From the NCBI RefSeq assembly GCF_000519005.1, contig NZ_JAER01000031.1:1-54396 (forward strand): DNA of 54,396 nucleotides, read 5' to 3'. This document shows, piece by piece, positions 18,712 through 28,594 of the stretch. The stretch comes from Nocardioides sp. J54 (GTDB lineage: Bacteria > Actinomycetota > Actinomycetes > Propionibacteriales > Nocardioidaceae). The notes beneath the pieces were generated by a model that worked only from the letters and a program-made list of their open reading frames with translations, was not told where the DNA came from and searched no databases. Position numbers and translations under genes: made by a program. Every line of letters begins with the position of its first letter. The stretch's first letter is position 1.

Positions 18712-20886
18712 GTGGAGCCTGTCGACCAGCACTTCCTCGACGCGGTGCGCGGGCTCGCCGTGCCAGCAGCCACGGCCGGCCCGGACCAGCCGGGGCTCGC
18801 CGAGGAGCTGCTGGCCCTGCTCGAGGCGCAGGTGGTCAGCCGGCACCTCGACCTCGCCGCGCGTGAGCTGCAGCGACGGGGTGCGGGCTACTACACGATC
18901 GGGTCCGCGGGGCACGAGTCGAACGCCGCGCTCGGGCTCTTGTCGCGGCTGACCGACCCGGCGCTGCTGCACTACCGCTCCGGCGGGTTCTACGCCGCGC
19001 GGGCCGCCCGCAGCGGTGAGGTGGACCCGGTGCGCGAGACGCTACGCAGCCTGACCACGTCGCGCCACGACCCGGCGTCGGGCGGACGGCACAAGGTCTT
19101 CGGCCACCCGCGCCTCGGCATCGTCCCGCAGACGTCGACGATCGCCTCGCACCTGCCGCGAGCGGTGGGGCTGGGCTTCTCGCTCGGACTGGCCGCGGCG
19201 CTCGGGCGGTCGACGCCGTGGTCCGACGACGCGGTCGTGGTGACCAGCTTCGGTGACGCGTCGGTCAACCACTCCACCGCTGCCGGCGCGCTCAACGCCG
19301 CGGCCTACGTCGCCCACCGGCACAAGCCCTGCCCGGTGCTGCTCGTCTGCGAGGACAACGGCCTCGGCATCAGCACGCGTACGCCGCGGGGCTGGGTCGA
19401 GGCCGTGCTCGGCTCCCTGCCCGGCGTCCCCTGCCTCACCGCCGACGGCCACGACCCCGTCGGGCTGCTGGACGTGGTCCGCCGGGCGCTGGACCGGGTC
19501 CGGAAGACCCGGGCTCCGGCGGCGCTGCACCTGCGTACGGTCCGGTTCATGGGCCACGCCGGGTCCGACGTCGAGATCGCCTACCGCACGCCCCGCGCCA
19601 TCGCGGCGGAGCTCGCGCTGGACCCGCTGCTCGGCACCGCACGGGCCCTCGTGGAGCGCGGCCTGCGGACCCCGCAGGAGGTGCTCGAGCAGTACGAGGC
19701 GACGCGGGAGCGGGTCGCCGCGGTCATGGAGGAGGTGGTCGGTGAACCGCCGCTGGCCACGCGATCCGAAGTGGTCGCGCCGATCGCGCACCGCCCGACC
19801 GGGTCACCCTTGCGGCACCGGCCCGACGACGTACCGGCCGACGGGGAGGGGCGCCTCACCCTGGCCCAGGCGATCAACCGCACGCTGCACGAGGAGATGG
19901 CCCGCGACCCGGGGGTCCTCGTGCTCGGGGAGGACGTCGGCGCCAAGGGCGGGGTCTACGGCGTCACCCGCGGCCTGTCGGCCGAGCTCGGGCCGACCCG
20001 GGTGCTGGACACGCTGCTCGACGAGCAGACGATCCTGGGCACCGCGCTCGGCGCCGCGCTGGCGGGCTTCACCCCGGTGCCGGAGATCCAGTACCTCGCC
20101 TACCTCCACAACGCCGAGGACCAGCTGCGCGGCGAGGCCGCGTCGTTGCGGTTCTTCTCGGACGGGCAGTACGAGAACGGGATGGTCGTGCGGATCGCGG
20201 GGTTGGCCTACCAGCGCGGCTTCGGCGGGCACTTCCACAACGACAACTCGCTCGCCGTGCTGCGCGACGTCCCCGGCCTGGTGCTGGCGGTGCCGAGCCA
20301 CCCCGCCCTCGCGCCCGGCCTGCTGCGCGGCTGCCTGCGCCTGGCCCGCGAGGAGGGCCGGGTGGCGGTGTACGTCGAGCCGATCGCCCGCTACCACACC
20401 CGCGACCTGGTCGAGGGTGACGGAGCCTGGCTGGCCGCGCCCGACCCGACGGGCTGCTTCGCGCCCGGCGACGTCGCCACGTGGGGAGAGGGCACCGACC
20501 TGCTCCTCGTCACCTTCGGCAACGGGGTCCACATGGCCCGGAGCGCCGCACGGATCCTCGAGGCGGAGGGCACCGGCTGCACCGTGCTCGACCTGATGTG
20601 GCTCTCACCCCTGCCCGAGCGGACGCTCGCCGAGCTGGCCGCGACGTACGACGCCGTGCTGGTCGTCGACGAGACGCGCCGCAGCGGCGGGGCCGGCGAG
20701 GGCGTGGTGACAGCGCTGGTCGAGGCCGGCGTCGACGTGCCGGTCGCCCGCGTCGCGAGCGCCGACAGCTACGTGCCGCTCGGCCCGGCCGCCGCCACCG
20801 TGCTGCTGCAGGTGGACGAGGTCGTCGAGGCCGCCCGGCGGGTGGTCAGCCGAGGTCGGCGGCGAGCAGCTTCCCCGCGTCGGTGA
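18712..20886 (+). CDS. TPP-dependent 2-oxoacid dehydrogenase E1, fused alpha and beta subunits
   Basis: A 724-residue protein. Residues 1-about 350 correspond to E1 alpha; the thiamine pyrophosphate site is FGDASVNHSTAAGALN (from residue 180), with the usual GDG replaced by GDA, ending in CEDNGLGIS. Residues from about 380 correspond to E1 beta (LTLAQAINRTLHEEM, VLVLGEDVGAKGG, DTLLDEQTILGTALG). Such fused E1 proteins resemble branched-chain 2-oxoacid dehydrogenases and decarboxylate a 2-oxoacid onto a lipoyl E2. No E2 or E3 gene is nearby, so the partner and substrate are unknown. The start is the GTG at 18712 after GGTCGAGG. Its last 41 bases overlap the convergent IclR gene. Confidence 0.85.
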   Translation: MEPVDQHFLDAVRGLAVPAATAGPDQPGLAEELLALLEAQVVSRHLDLAARELQRRGAGYYTIGSAGHESNAALGLLSRLTDPALLHYRSGGFYAARAARSGEVDPVRETLRSLTTSRHDPASGGRHKVFGHPRLGIVPQTSTIASHLPRAVGLGFSLGLAAALGRSTPWSDDAVVVTSFGDASVNHSTAAGALNAAAYVAHRHKPCPVLLVCEDNGLGISTRTPRGWVEAVLGSLPGVPCLTADGHDPVGLLDVVRRALDRVRKTRAPAALHLRTVRFMGHAGSDVEIAYRTPRAIAAELALDPLLGTARALVERGLRTPQEVLEQYEATRERVAAVMEEVVGEPPLATRSEVVAPIAHRPTGSPLRHRPDDVPADGEGRLTLAQAINRTLHEEMARDPGVLVLGEDVGAKGGVYGVTRGLSAELGPTRVLDTLLDEQTILGTALGAALAGFTPVPEIQYLAYLHNAEDQLRGEAASLRFFSDGQYENGMVVRIAGLAYQRGFGGHFHNDNSLAVLRDVPGLVLAVPSHPALAPGLLRGCLRLAREEGRVAVYVEPIARYHTRDLVEGDGAWLAAPDPTGCFAPGDVATWGEGTDLLLVTFGNGVHMARSAARILEAEGTGCTVLDLMWLSPLPERTLAELAATYDAVLVVDETRRSGGAGEGVVTALVEAGVDVPVARVASADSYVPLGPAAATVLLQVDEVVEAARRVVSRGRRRAASPRR

Positions 20887-21613
20887 GCAGCGGGACGGCC
20901 CGCTCGACGAGCTCGTCGTTCATCCGGCCGGTCGGGCCGGAGACGGAGATGGCCAGGCGGGTGGCGTAGCCGGGGACGGCGACCGCCACGCAGCGCACGC
21001 CCTCCTCCTGCTCGCCCTCGTCGATGGCGTAGCCGTGCTGGCCGACCCACTCGAGCTGCTCGAGGTAGGCGTCAGGGTCGGTGAGGGTGGTGTCGGTGTG
21101 GCGCACCATGTCGGTGCGACGCAGGATGTCGCGCACCTGCTCGGGCTCCATGCCGGCGAGGATCGCCTTGCCGACCGCGGTGCAGTGCGGGGAGACGCGG
21201 CGACCCACCTCGGTGAACATCCGCATCGACTGGCGCGACTGCGCCTGCGCGACGTAGACGATCTGGTCGCCGTCGAGCATGGCGAGGTTGGAGGACTCGC
21301 CGAGCTCGTCGACGAGGCGGGCCAGGTGCGGGCGCGCCCAGGTGGAGAGCATGTGCGAGGAGCTCTCGCCGAGGCGGATCAGCTTGGGGCCCAGCACGTA
21401 CTGGCGGTTCGGCTCCTGGCGCAGGTAACCGAGGTCGACGAGGGTGCGCACCAGCCGGTGGATGGTCGGCAGCGGCAGCCCGGAGGCGGTGGCCAGCTGG
21501 GAGAGGCCCATCATCCCGCCGTTGTCGGCCATCGTCTCCAGCAGGGCGAACGCCCGCTCGATCGACTGGACGCCGCCGGCACGACCCTTCGCGGGGGCCT
21601 GGTTCTCACTCAT
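20846..21613 (-). CDS. IclR family transcriptional regulator (AllR-type candidate)
   Basis: A 255-residue IclR regulator. The winged HTH is at about residues 15-75 (SIERAFALLETMADNGG, then LPLPTIHRLVRTLVDLGYL), followed by the GAF-like effector domain with SPHCTAVGKAIL and the C-terminal VAVPGYATRLAISVSGP. It is divergent from the malic enzyme / malate synthase operon. Known AllR proteins of this family repress allantoin and glyoxylate genes, and in Streptomyces coelicolor AllR neighbours malate synthase, so the same role is inferred. The ATG at 21613 is chosen because it follows GAGGAGTG; the open frame to 21724 would run over an operator. Confidence 0.85.
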   Translation of the reverse strand: MSENQAPAKGRAGGVQSIERAFALLETMADNGGMMGLSQLATASGLPLPTIHRLVRTLVDLGYLRQEPNRQYVLGPKLIRLGESSSHMLSTWARPHLARLVDELGESSNLAMLDGDQIVYVAQAQSRQSMRMFTEVGRRVSPHCTAVGKAILAGMEPEQVRDILRRTDMVRHTDTTLTDPDAYLEQLEWVGQHGYAIDEGEQEEGVRCVAVAVPGYATRLAISVSGPTGRMNDELVERAVPLLTDAGKLLAADLG

Positions 21614-21640
21614 CTGCACTCCTCGGTCCACCGGAACCAC

Positions 21641-21676
21641 TTCCGGATGACGGAAGTCTAGCGTCGAATGAAGGAA
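21641..21676. promoter_or_regulatory. IclR-type operator, perfect palindrome plus phased half-site
   Basis: TTCCG-GATGA-CGGAA at 21641-21655 is a perfect palindrome and extends to ACTTCCG/CGGAAGT (21639-21657). Exactly 21 bp further, 21662-21676 reads CGTCG-AATGA-AGGAA, matching mainly in the right half. It lies between the divergent IclR and malic enzyme genes and is the cleanest member of the 15-bp operator family in this window. Confidence 0.65.
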
Positions 21677-21716
21677 GTCCGGGGTTGGTTGCGCTCGGGG
21701 TGTGACGCGGACTACT

Positions 21717-21752
21717 ATCCACAATGCGAAAGTATCAATCCATGGAGAGGAA
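21717..21752. promoter_or_regulatory. Second phased operator pair before malic enzyme
   Basis: ATCCA-CAATG-CGAAA (21717-21731) and ATCCA-TGGAG-AGGAA (21738-21752) are degenerate copies of the 15-bp motif, 21 bp apart. The second covers the ribosome site of the malic enzyme gene. A possible -10 hexamer TACTAT (21713-21718) overlaps the first, so occupancy would block transcription start. Confidence 0.45.
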
Positions 21753-21756
21753 AACA

Positions 21757-23132
21757 GTGGCGACTCCGAGCCCCGGGTACGCGATCACCGTCCGTGTCGA
21801 GACGCCTTCCTCCGCCGGTGCCACCGGCAGCCTCGTGGCTGCGGTCGCCGCCGCGGGCGGCTCGGTCACCGCCCTCGACGTGGCGGAGTCGCACGCGGAC
21901 ACCCTCGTCGTCGACCTCACCTGCGACGTCACCGACGTCGACCACGGCAGCACGGTGACCGATGCCCTCGCGGCCGTCCCCGGCGTCTCCGTGCGCAAGG
22001 TCAGCGACCGCACCTTCCTCATGCACCTGGGCGGCAAGCTCGAGGTCGTGCCGAAGGTGCCGCTCAAGCACCGGGACGACCTGTCCCGCGCCTACACCCC
22101 CGGCGTCGCGCGGATCTGCCGCGCCATCGTCGACAACCCCGAGGACCTGCGCCGGCTGACGATCAAGCGCAACACCGTCGCCGTCGTCACCGACGGCTCG
22201 GCCGTCCTCGGCCTCGGCAACATCGGCCCCGGCGCCGCGCTGCCCGTCATGGAGGGCAAGGCCGCGCTGTTCAAGCAGTTCGCCGACGTCGACGCCTGGC
22301 CGGTGTGCCTGGACACCCAGGACACCGAGGAGATCATCAACATCGTCAAGGCGATCGCCGTGTCGTACGGCGGCGTCAACCTCGAGGACATCGCCGCCCC
22401 GCGCTGCTTCGAGATCGAGCGCCGGCTGCGCGCCGAGCTCGACATCCCCGTCTTCCACGACGACCAGCACGGCACCGCGATCGTCGTCCTCGCCGCGCTC
22501 ACCAACGCCCTGCGCGTGGTCGGCAAGGAGCTGTCCGCGGTCCGCATCGTCGTCAGCGGCGTGGGCGCCGCCGGCCACGCGATCATCCAGCTCCTGCTCG
22601 CCCAGGGCGCCAAGGACGTCGTCGCGTGCGCCCGCAACGGTGCCGTGCACCGCGGCCAGGAGGGCCACGACCCCGACCGTGCCTGGATCGCCGAGAACAC
22701 CAACGCCGACGGCTTCACCGGCTCGCTCAAGGAGGCGCTCGCGGGCGCCGACGTCTTCGTCGGCGTCTCCGCGCCGAACCTGCTCGACGGCGACGACATC
22801 GCCACGATGGCCGACGACGCCATCGTGTTCGCCCTCGCCAACCCCGACCCCGAGGTCGACCCTGCGGCGGCCCGCGAGCACGCCGCCGTCGTCGCGACCG
22901 GACGTTCCGACTACCCCAACCAGATCAACAACGTCCTTGCCTTCCCCGGCCTGTTCCGGGGGATGCTGGACGCGGGAGCCCGCGAGATCACCGACGAGGT
23001 GATGCTCGCGGCCGCCCAGGCGATCGCCGACGCGGTGAACCCCGACGAGGTGAACGCCAGCTACATCGTGCCCTCGGTCTTCGACCCGGCCGTCGCGCCG
23101 GCCGTGGCCGCGGGGGTGCGGGAGGCCGCACG

Positions 23133-23136
<4 letters not shown>
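21757..23136 (+). CDS. NAD(P)-dependent malic enzyme with N-terminal ACT domain
   Basis: A 459-residue malic enzyme that converts malate to pyruvate and CO2. Residues about 7-87 form an ACT-like regulatory domain. The catalytic part has Tyr113 in RAYTPGVA, the metal-binding FHDDQHGTAIV, and a Rossmann motif VSGVGAAGHA. The GTG at 21757 follows GGAGAGGAAAACA; an ATG at 21724 is in frame but lies inside operator sequence. The stop overlaps the malate synthase start (ATGA, 23133-23136). In context it drains malate made from glyoxylate to pyruvate. Confidence 0.92.
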
Positions 23137-24745
<1,609 letters not shown>

Positions 24746-24749
<4 letters not shown>

Positions 24750-26005
24750 GCCACCTCGACGACCTCGTGACCCGCCTCGACGGCACGCTCGCCGACGCGG
24801 ACGCGGCCCTCGCGTCGTCGTACCCGGGCGACCGGGGGGTGCGCCAGCCGGTGCACACCGTCTACGTCCCCGGCGACCGCTACACCGCCGACCTCGTCAC
24901 AGAGTGGTCCGAGGACGCGCGCAGCGTGCTCGCGCTGCACGGCCGGTCCGCGATCGAGATCGCCGAGGCGCTCGACCTGCGGCCCAGCCTCGCCGCCGAG
25001 GTCTACGACCGGGTGACCGCCAAGCTCGAGCGCGAGCCGATCGAGGACCTGCGCATCGACTTCGAGGACGGCTACGGCAACCGGCCCGACGCCGACGAGG
25101 ACGCCGCGGTCGTCCAGGCCGCGCGCACCCTCGCCGCGACCGTGCGCGACGGCTCGGCCCCGCCCTTCCACGGCATCCGGATCAAGTCGTTCGAGGCGCC
25201 CACCCGCCACCGCGGGCTGCGCACCCTCGACCTCTTCCTCGGCGAGCTCGCCGCCGCCGGCGGCATCACCGACGGCTTCGTCGTCACGCTGCCCAAGGTC
25301 ACCTCGGTCGAGCAGGTGGCCGCGATGGTCACCGCGCTGGAGGCGCTCGAGGGGGCGCACGGCATCACCACGCCGGTGCCCTTCGAGATCCAGGTCGAGA
25401 CCCCGCAGGCCATCCTCGGCAACGACGGCACCGCCCTCGTTGCGCGGATGATCACCGCCGGCGCCGGCCGGGTCACCGGCCTGCACTACGGGACCTACGA
25501 CTACTCCGCGTCCCTGGGCGTCGCCGCGGCCTACCAGAGCATGGAGCACCCGGTCGCCGACCACGCCAAGGACGTCATGCAGGTCGCCGCCGCCGGCACC
25601 GGTGTCTTCGTCTCCGACGGCTCCACCAACGTGCTGCCCGTCGGCGACCGCGAGGCCGTGCGTGCCGCGTGGCGCCTGCACCTGCGCCTGGTCCGCCGCT
25701 CCCTCTCGCGCGGCATCTACCAGGGCTGGGACCTGCACCCCGCCCAGCTGCCGAGCCGTTACGTCGCCACCTACTCCTTCTTCCGCGAGGGTCTGGAGAC
25801 CGCGGCCGCGCGGCTGCGCGCCTACGTGCACGGCGGCGACTCCAGCTACCTCGACGAGCCGGCCACCGCGACCGCCCTCGCCGCGTTCGTGCTGCGCGGC
25901 GTCGAGTGCGGGGCCGTCGGCGTCGACGAGGTCGACAAGCTCGCCGGCATCGACCAGCGCCGGCTCGCCGAGCTGGCGAAGCGGAAGGTCGCCGAGCCGG
26001 CCTGA
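24746..26005 (+). CDS. HpcH/HpaI (CitE-like) aldolase-fold protein, DUF6986 type
   Basis: A 419-residue protein of the CitE-like TIM-barrel type. Visible features are VHTVYVPGDRYTADLV near the N-terminus, the acidic LRIDFEDGYGNRPDADED where CitE-like lyases bind Mg2+, FEIQVETPQAI, and a late GIYQGWDLHPAQLPSRY. It is longer than CitE (about 290 residues). It is translationally coupled to malate synthase, which suggests a C-C lyase or synthase reaction on a glyoxylate-, malyl- or pyruvate-type substrate. The actual reaction is unknown to me. Confidence 0.75.
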
Positions 26006-26014
26006 GTCCCCCGT

Positions 26015-26049
26015 CGCCGGCAGGGACCGTCCGCGGTCGCCTGCCGGCG
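26015..26049 (+). terminator. Terminator-like hairpin ending the malate operon
   Basis: CGCCGGCAGG (26015-26024) pairs with CCTGCCGGCG (26040-26049), with an inner GACCG-TCCG-CGGTC stem and one bulged G. It begins 10 bp after the DUF6986 stop. There is no T tract. Confidence 0.6.
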
Positions 26050-26097
26050 CCCACGCGCCCGAGGGGTGCGTGGCGGCCCGCTGGGTAGCCTGCGGCC

Positions 26098-26565
26098 ATG
26101 CGCCTCGAAGCCGAGTTCACCACCGAGCCGTTCCGCGGCGAGGGCGAGCCGCCCGAGCACGCCACCGCGGCCCTCGAGGCCGCCCGCGAGGCCGGCCTCG
26201 AGTGCGACTTCGGCCCGCTCGGCACCTCCGTGCGCGGCGAGCGCGAGGCCGTCCTGCGAACCCTGGCGACGGTGGTCGCCGCCGGCTTCGACCACGGCGC
26301 CGACCAGGTCACCTTCCAGGTCCGGCTCGAGGGGCGACCGGCCCCTCGTCGTACCGTCTCGGGGCTGGACGCCCTCCTCGCCGAGGTCGCCGACGAGCTC
26401 GGCGGTGACCTCCGCGCCCTCGGGCGCCCGGAGAAGCAGCGCGCGGTGCGGCTGCTGGAGGAGCGCGGCGCGTTCGAGTACCGCAAGAGCGCGGAGATCG
26501 TCGCCGAGGCGCTCGGCGTCACCCGGTTCACCGTCTACAACTACCTGAACCGCGAGAAGGACTGA
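26098..26565 (+). CDS. Thiamine-binding-like (MTH1187/YkoF) domain fused to a YheO-type HTH
   Basis: A 155-residue protein with two parts. Residues 1-about 85 resemble the MTH1187/YkoF thiamine-binding ferredoxin-like fold (LEAEFTTEPF, then AALEAAREAGLECDFGPLGTSVRG). Residues about 105-155 end in a helix-turn-helix of the YheO C-terminal kind (EYRKSAEIVAEALGVTRFTVYNYLN). The combination suggests a small-ligand-sensing regulator; ligand and targets are unknown. It lies between the malate and urate operons in the same direction. The domain assignment is by eye and should be treated as moderate. Confidence 0.65.
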   Translation: MRLEAEFTTEPFRGEGEPPEHATAALEAAREAGLECDFGPLGTSVRGEREAVLRTLATVVAAGFDHGADQVTFQVRLEGRPAPRRTVSGLDALLAEVADELGGDLRALGRPEKQRAVRLLEERGAFEYRKSAEIVAEALGVTRFTVYNYLNREKD

Positions 26566-26620
26566 GGCCGTCGGCCGTGCGCGGCCGGACATGGTGGCCG
26601 CTTCCCCGACGTGGTGGCCC

Positions 26621-26668
26621 TTGCAGCGGTCAACAAGTCAGGGAATCGCCGCCTGAGCGGTGATTCCC
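26621..26668. repeat. Hairpin repeat related to the topA terminator element
   Basis: TTGCAGCGGTCAACAAG (26621-26637) precedes a 12-bp stem with one G-T wobble (26641-26652 with 26657-26668, loop CTGA). On the opposite strand the topA element shows the same order: a TTGCA...GTC.ACAAG arm (14 of 17 positions equal) followed by a GGAATC/GATTCC hairpin. It lies between the HTH fusion gene and the urate operon and may terminate the former. Confidence 0.5.
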
Positions 26669-26718
26669 GGCCTGGTCGGCGACCCCTCCCCGCCGCACCA
26701 GAACTCCCCGAAATCTTT

Positions 26719-26750
26719 TCAACAAACTGTTGACCGTGATCCGGGTCACA
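26719..26750. promoter_or_regulatory. Palindrome and CRP-like site upstream of the urate operon
   Basis: TCAACA-AAC-TGTTGA (26719-26733) is a perfect palindrome of unknown binder. Immediately after it, CGTGA-TCCGGG-TCACA (26735-26750) matches the CRP/GlxR consensus with one mismatch. Confidence 0.5.
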
Positions 26751-26758
26751 TGTCACTC

Positions 26759-26794
26759 TCTTTGCATACGGAATCACTTTTCCGCTCTGCGAGA
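26759..26794. promoter_or_regulatory. Phased operator pair upstream of the urate operon
   Basis: TCTTT-GCATA-CGGAA (26759-26773) and TTCCG-CTCTG-CGAGA (26780-26794) are degenerate copies of the 15-bp motif spaced exactly 21 bp, each with one good half. They end 12 bp before the uraD start. Confidence 0.45.
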
Positions 26795-26805
26795 GGGCAG
26801 GTGGC

Positions 26806-27315
26806 ATGGACCTCGAACTGTTCAACCAGGCTCCGGAGGACGACCTCCGGCCGGCGCTCCAGGCGTGCTGCGACGTCCCTGACTGGGTCGCCGCGGTCCT
26901 CGCCGGCCGGCCGTACGACGACGAGTCGGCCGTGCTCCGCGCCGCCGACGACGCGGCCCGGCGGTTCACGGCGGCCGACGTCGAGCGGGCGCTGGCCGCG
27001 CACCCGCGGATCGGCGAGCGCGCCGAGGGCGAGCACAAGGAGGCGGCCTGGTCGCGCAAGGAGCAGGCGGGCGTCAGCACCGACGACGCCACCGCCCGCG
27101 AGCTCGCCGAGGGCAACCGCGCTTACGAGGACCGCTTCGGCCGGGTCTTCCTGATCTGCGCCTCCGGCCGCTCGGCCGAGGAGATCCTCGCCGCGCTCCG
27201 GCAGCGCCTCGACAACGACCCCGAGGCCGAGGCGGCGGTCGTCGCCGACGAGCTGCGCAAGATCGCCCTGCTGCGCCTCGAGCGGGTCCTGACCACCGAG
27301 GAGGTCTCCGCGTGA
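26806..27315 (+). CDS. uraD: 2-oxo-4-hydroxy-4-carboxy-5-ureidoimidazoline (OHCU) decarboxylase
   Basis: A 169-residue enzyme that converts OHCU to S-allantoin, the last step of urate oxidation. The catalytic His66 is in AAHPRIGE and Glu86 in SRKEQAG, 20 residues apart as in characterised family members; NRAYEDRFGRVFLICASGR is the conserved C-terminal motif. It starts at ATG 26806 and its stop overlaps the next gene (GTGA, 27312-27315). It is the first gene of the urate operon. A second, altered copy of this domain is fused to a permease at 37463-39412. Confidence 0.95.
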   Translation: MDLELFNQAPEDDLRPALQACCDVPDWVAAVLAGRPYDDESAVLRAADDAARRFTAADVERALAAHPRIGERAEGEHKEAAWSRKEQAGVSTDDATARELAEGNRAYEDRFGRVFLICASGRSAEEILAALRQRLDNDPEAEAAVVADELRKIALLRLERVLTTEEVSA

Positions 27316-27677
27316 GCACCCACCGCAGCGCCATCACGACCCACGTCCTCGACACCGCGCTGGGCCGCCCGGCCGCCGGTGTCCCGGTCCGGCTCTCGCG
27401 CCTCGAGCAGGCCGATACCAGCCAGGCCGACCCCCAGACCACCGTCCTCGCCGAGGCCACCACCGACGACGACGGCCGGGTGGCCGAGCTCGGACCCGAC
27501 CAGGTCCCCGCCGGCACCTACCAGCTCCGGTTCGACACCGCCGCCTACGCGGCGGCGAGCGGCCAGGAGTGCTTCTTCCCTGAGGTGACCATCACCTTCG
27601 CCGTCACCGACCAGCGGCACCACCACGTACCGCTCCTGCTGAGCCCGTTCGCCTACTCCACCTACCGAGGGAGCTGA
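27312..27677 (+). CDS. uraH: 5-hydroxyisourate hydrolase
   Basis: A 121-residue transthyretin-related protein that hydrolyses 5-hydroxyisourate to OHCU. The N-terminal TTHVLDTALGRPAAGVPVRL and the C-terminal YRGS tetrapeptide are the family's active-site signatures. It starts at a GTG overlapping the uraD stop and lies one base before the uricase start, so the three steps of urate breakdown are tightly coupled. Confidence 0.95.
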   Translation: MSTHRSAITTHVLDTALGRPAAGVPVRLSRLEQADTSQADPQTTVLAEATTDDDGRVAELGPDQVPAGTYQLRFDTAAYAAASGQECFFPEVTITFAVTDQRHHHVPLLLSPFAYSTYRGS

Positions 27678-27678
27678 C

Positions 27679-28584
27679 ATGCCCATCCGCCTTGGACCCA
27701 ACCAGTACGGCAAGGCCGAGAACCGCGTCGTACGGATCGTCCGTGACACGCCCCGCCACCAGATCCGCGACCTGAACGTCTCGACCGCGCTGCGCGGCCG
27801 CTTCGACGACGCCCACACCTCGGGCGACCAGAAGGACGTGCTGCCGACCGACACGCAGAAGAACACGGTCTTCGCCTACGCCAGGAAGATCGGCGTCGCC
27901 TCGATCGAGGAGTTCGCCCTCGCGCTCGCCGACCGCTACCTCGAGGCCTGCCCGGCCGCCGAGGGCGCGCGCGTCGAGATCGACGAGTACGGCTGGGACC
28001 GCATCCAGGTCGACGGCACCGGCCACGACCACTCCTTCGTCCGCACCGGCGGCGGGGTGCGCACCACCGTCGTCAACGTCGACGGCCGCGGCGAGGACCG
28101 CGTCGCACACGTGGTGTCCGGCATCAAGGACCTCGTCGTGCTCAAGTCGACCGGCTCGGAGTTCCACGGCTTCCTCAAGGACGAGTTCACGACCCTGCAG
28201 GAGACCAACGACCGCATCCTCGCCACGTCGCTCGTCGCCCGCTGGCGCTACGAGGGCACCGACGTCGACTGGGACAAGTCCTACGACTCCATCCGCGCCC
28301 TGCTTCTGCAGCGGTTCGCCGAGATCCACAGCCTCGCGCTGCAGCAGACCCTGCACGGCATGGGCACCTCGGTCCTCGAGCAGCACGCCGACGTCGCCGA
28401 GATCAAGTTCTCCGCGCCCAACAAGCACCACTTCCTCTCGGACCTGTCGCCCTTCGGTCTCGACAACCCGGGCGAGGTGTTCTTCGCCGCCGACCGGCCC
28501 TACGGCCTGATCGAGGCCTCCGTCATCCGCGACGAGGCCCGCGATGCCGGCAACGCCTGGCACGCGATCCCCGGCTTCTGCTGA
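27679..28584 (+). CDS. uox: Urate oxidase (uricase)
   Basis: A 301-residue cofactor-independent uricase that oxidises urate to 5-hydroxyisourate and H2O2. Catalytic residues seen are Lys12 (YGKAENRV) and Thr57-Asp58 (LPTDTQKNTVF). The uricase signature is VVLKSTGSEFHGF, and the catalytic-triad His is in PNKHHFL. Length is normal. No catalase gene is nearby to remove peroxide. It sits between uraH and the urate permease. Confidence 0.96.
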   Translation: MPIRLGPNQYGKAENRVVRIVRDTPRHQIRDLNVSTALRGRFDDAHTSGDQKDVLPTDTQKNTVFAYARKIGVASIEEFALALADRYLEACPAAEGARVEIDEYGWDRIQVDGTGHDHSFVRTGGGVRTTVVNVDGRGEDRVAHVVSGIKDLVVLKSTGSEFHGFLKDEFTTLQETNDRILATSLVARWRYEGTDVDWDKSYDSIRALLLQRFAEIHSLALQQTLHGMGTSVLEQHADVAEIKFSAPNKHHFLSDLSPFGLDNPGEVFFAADRPYGLIEASVIRDEARDAGNAWHAIPGFC

Positions 28585-28594
28585 GGGGGCGGTC

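Noticed and set aside
26719..26733. The TCAACA-AAC-TGTTGA palindrome as a further member of the phased operator family.
   Set aside because: Its sequence and spacing do not match the TTCC-N7-GGAA pattern, so it is kept as a separate site with unknown binder.
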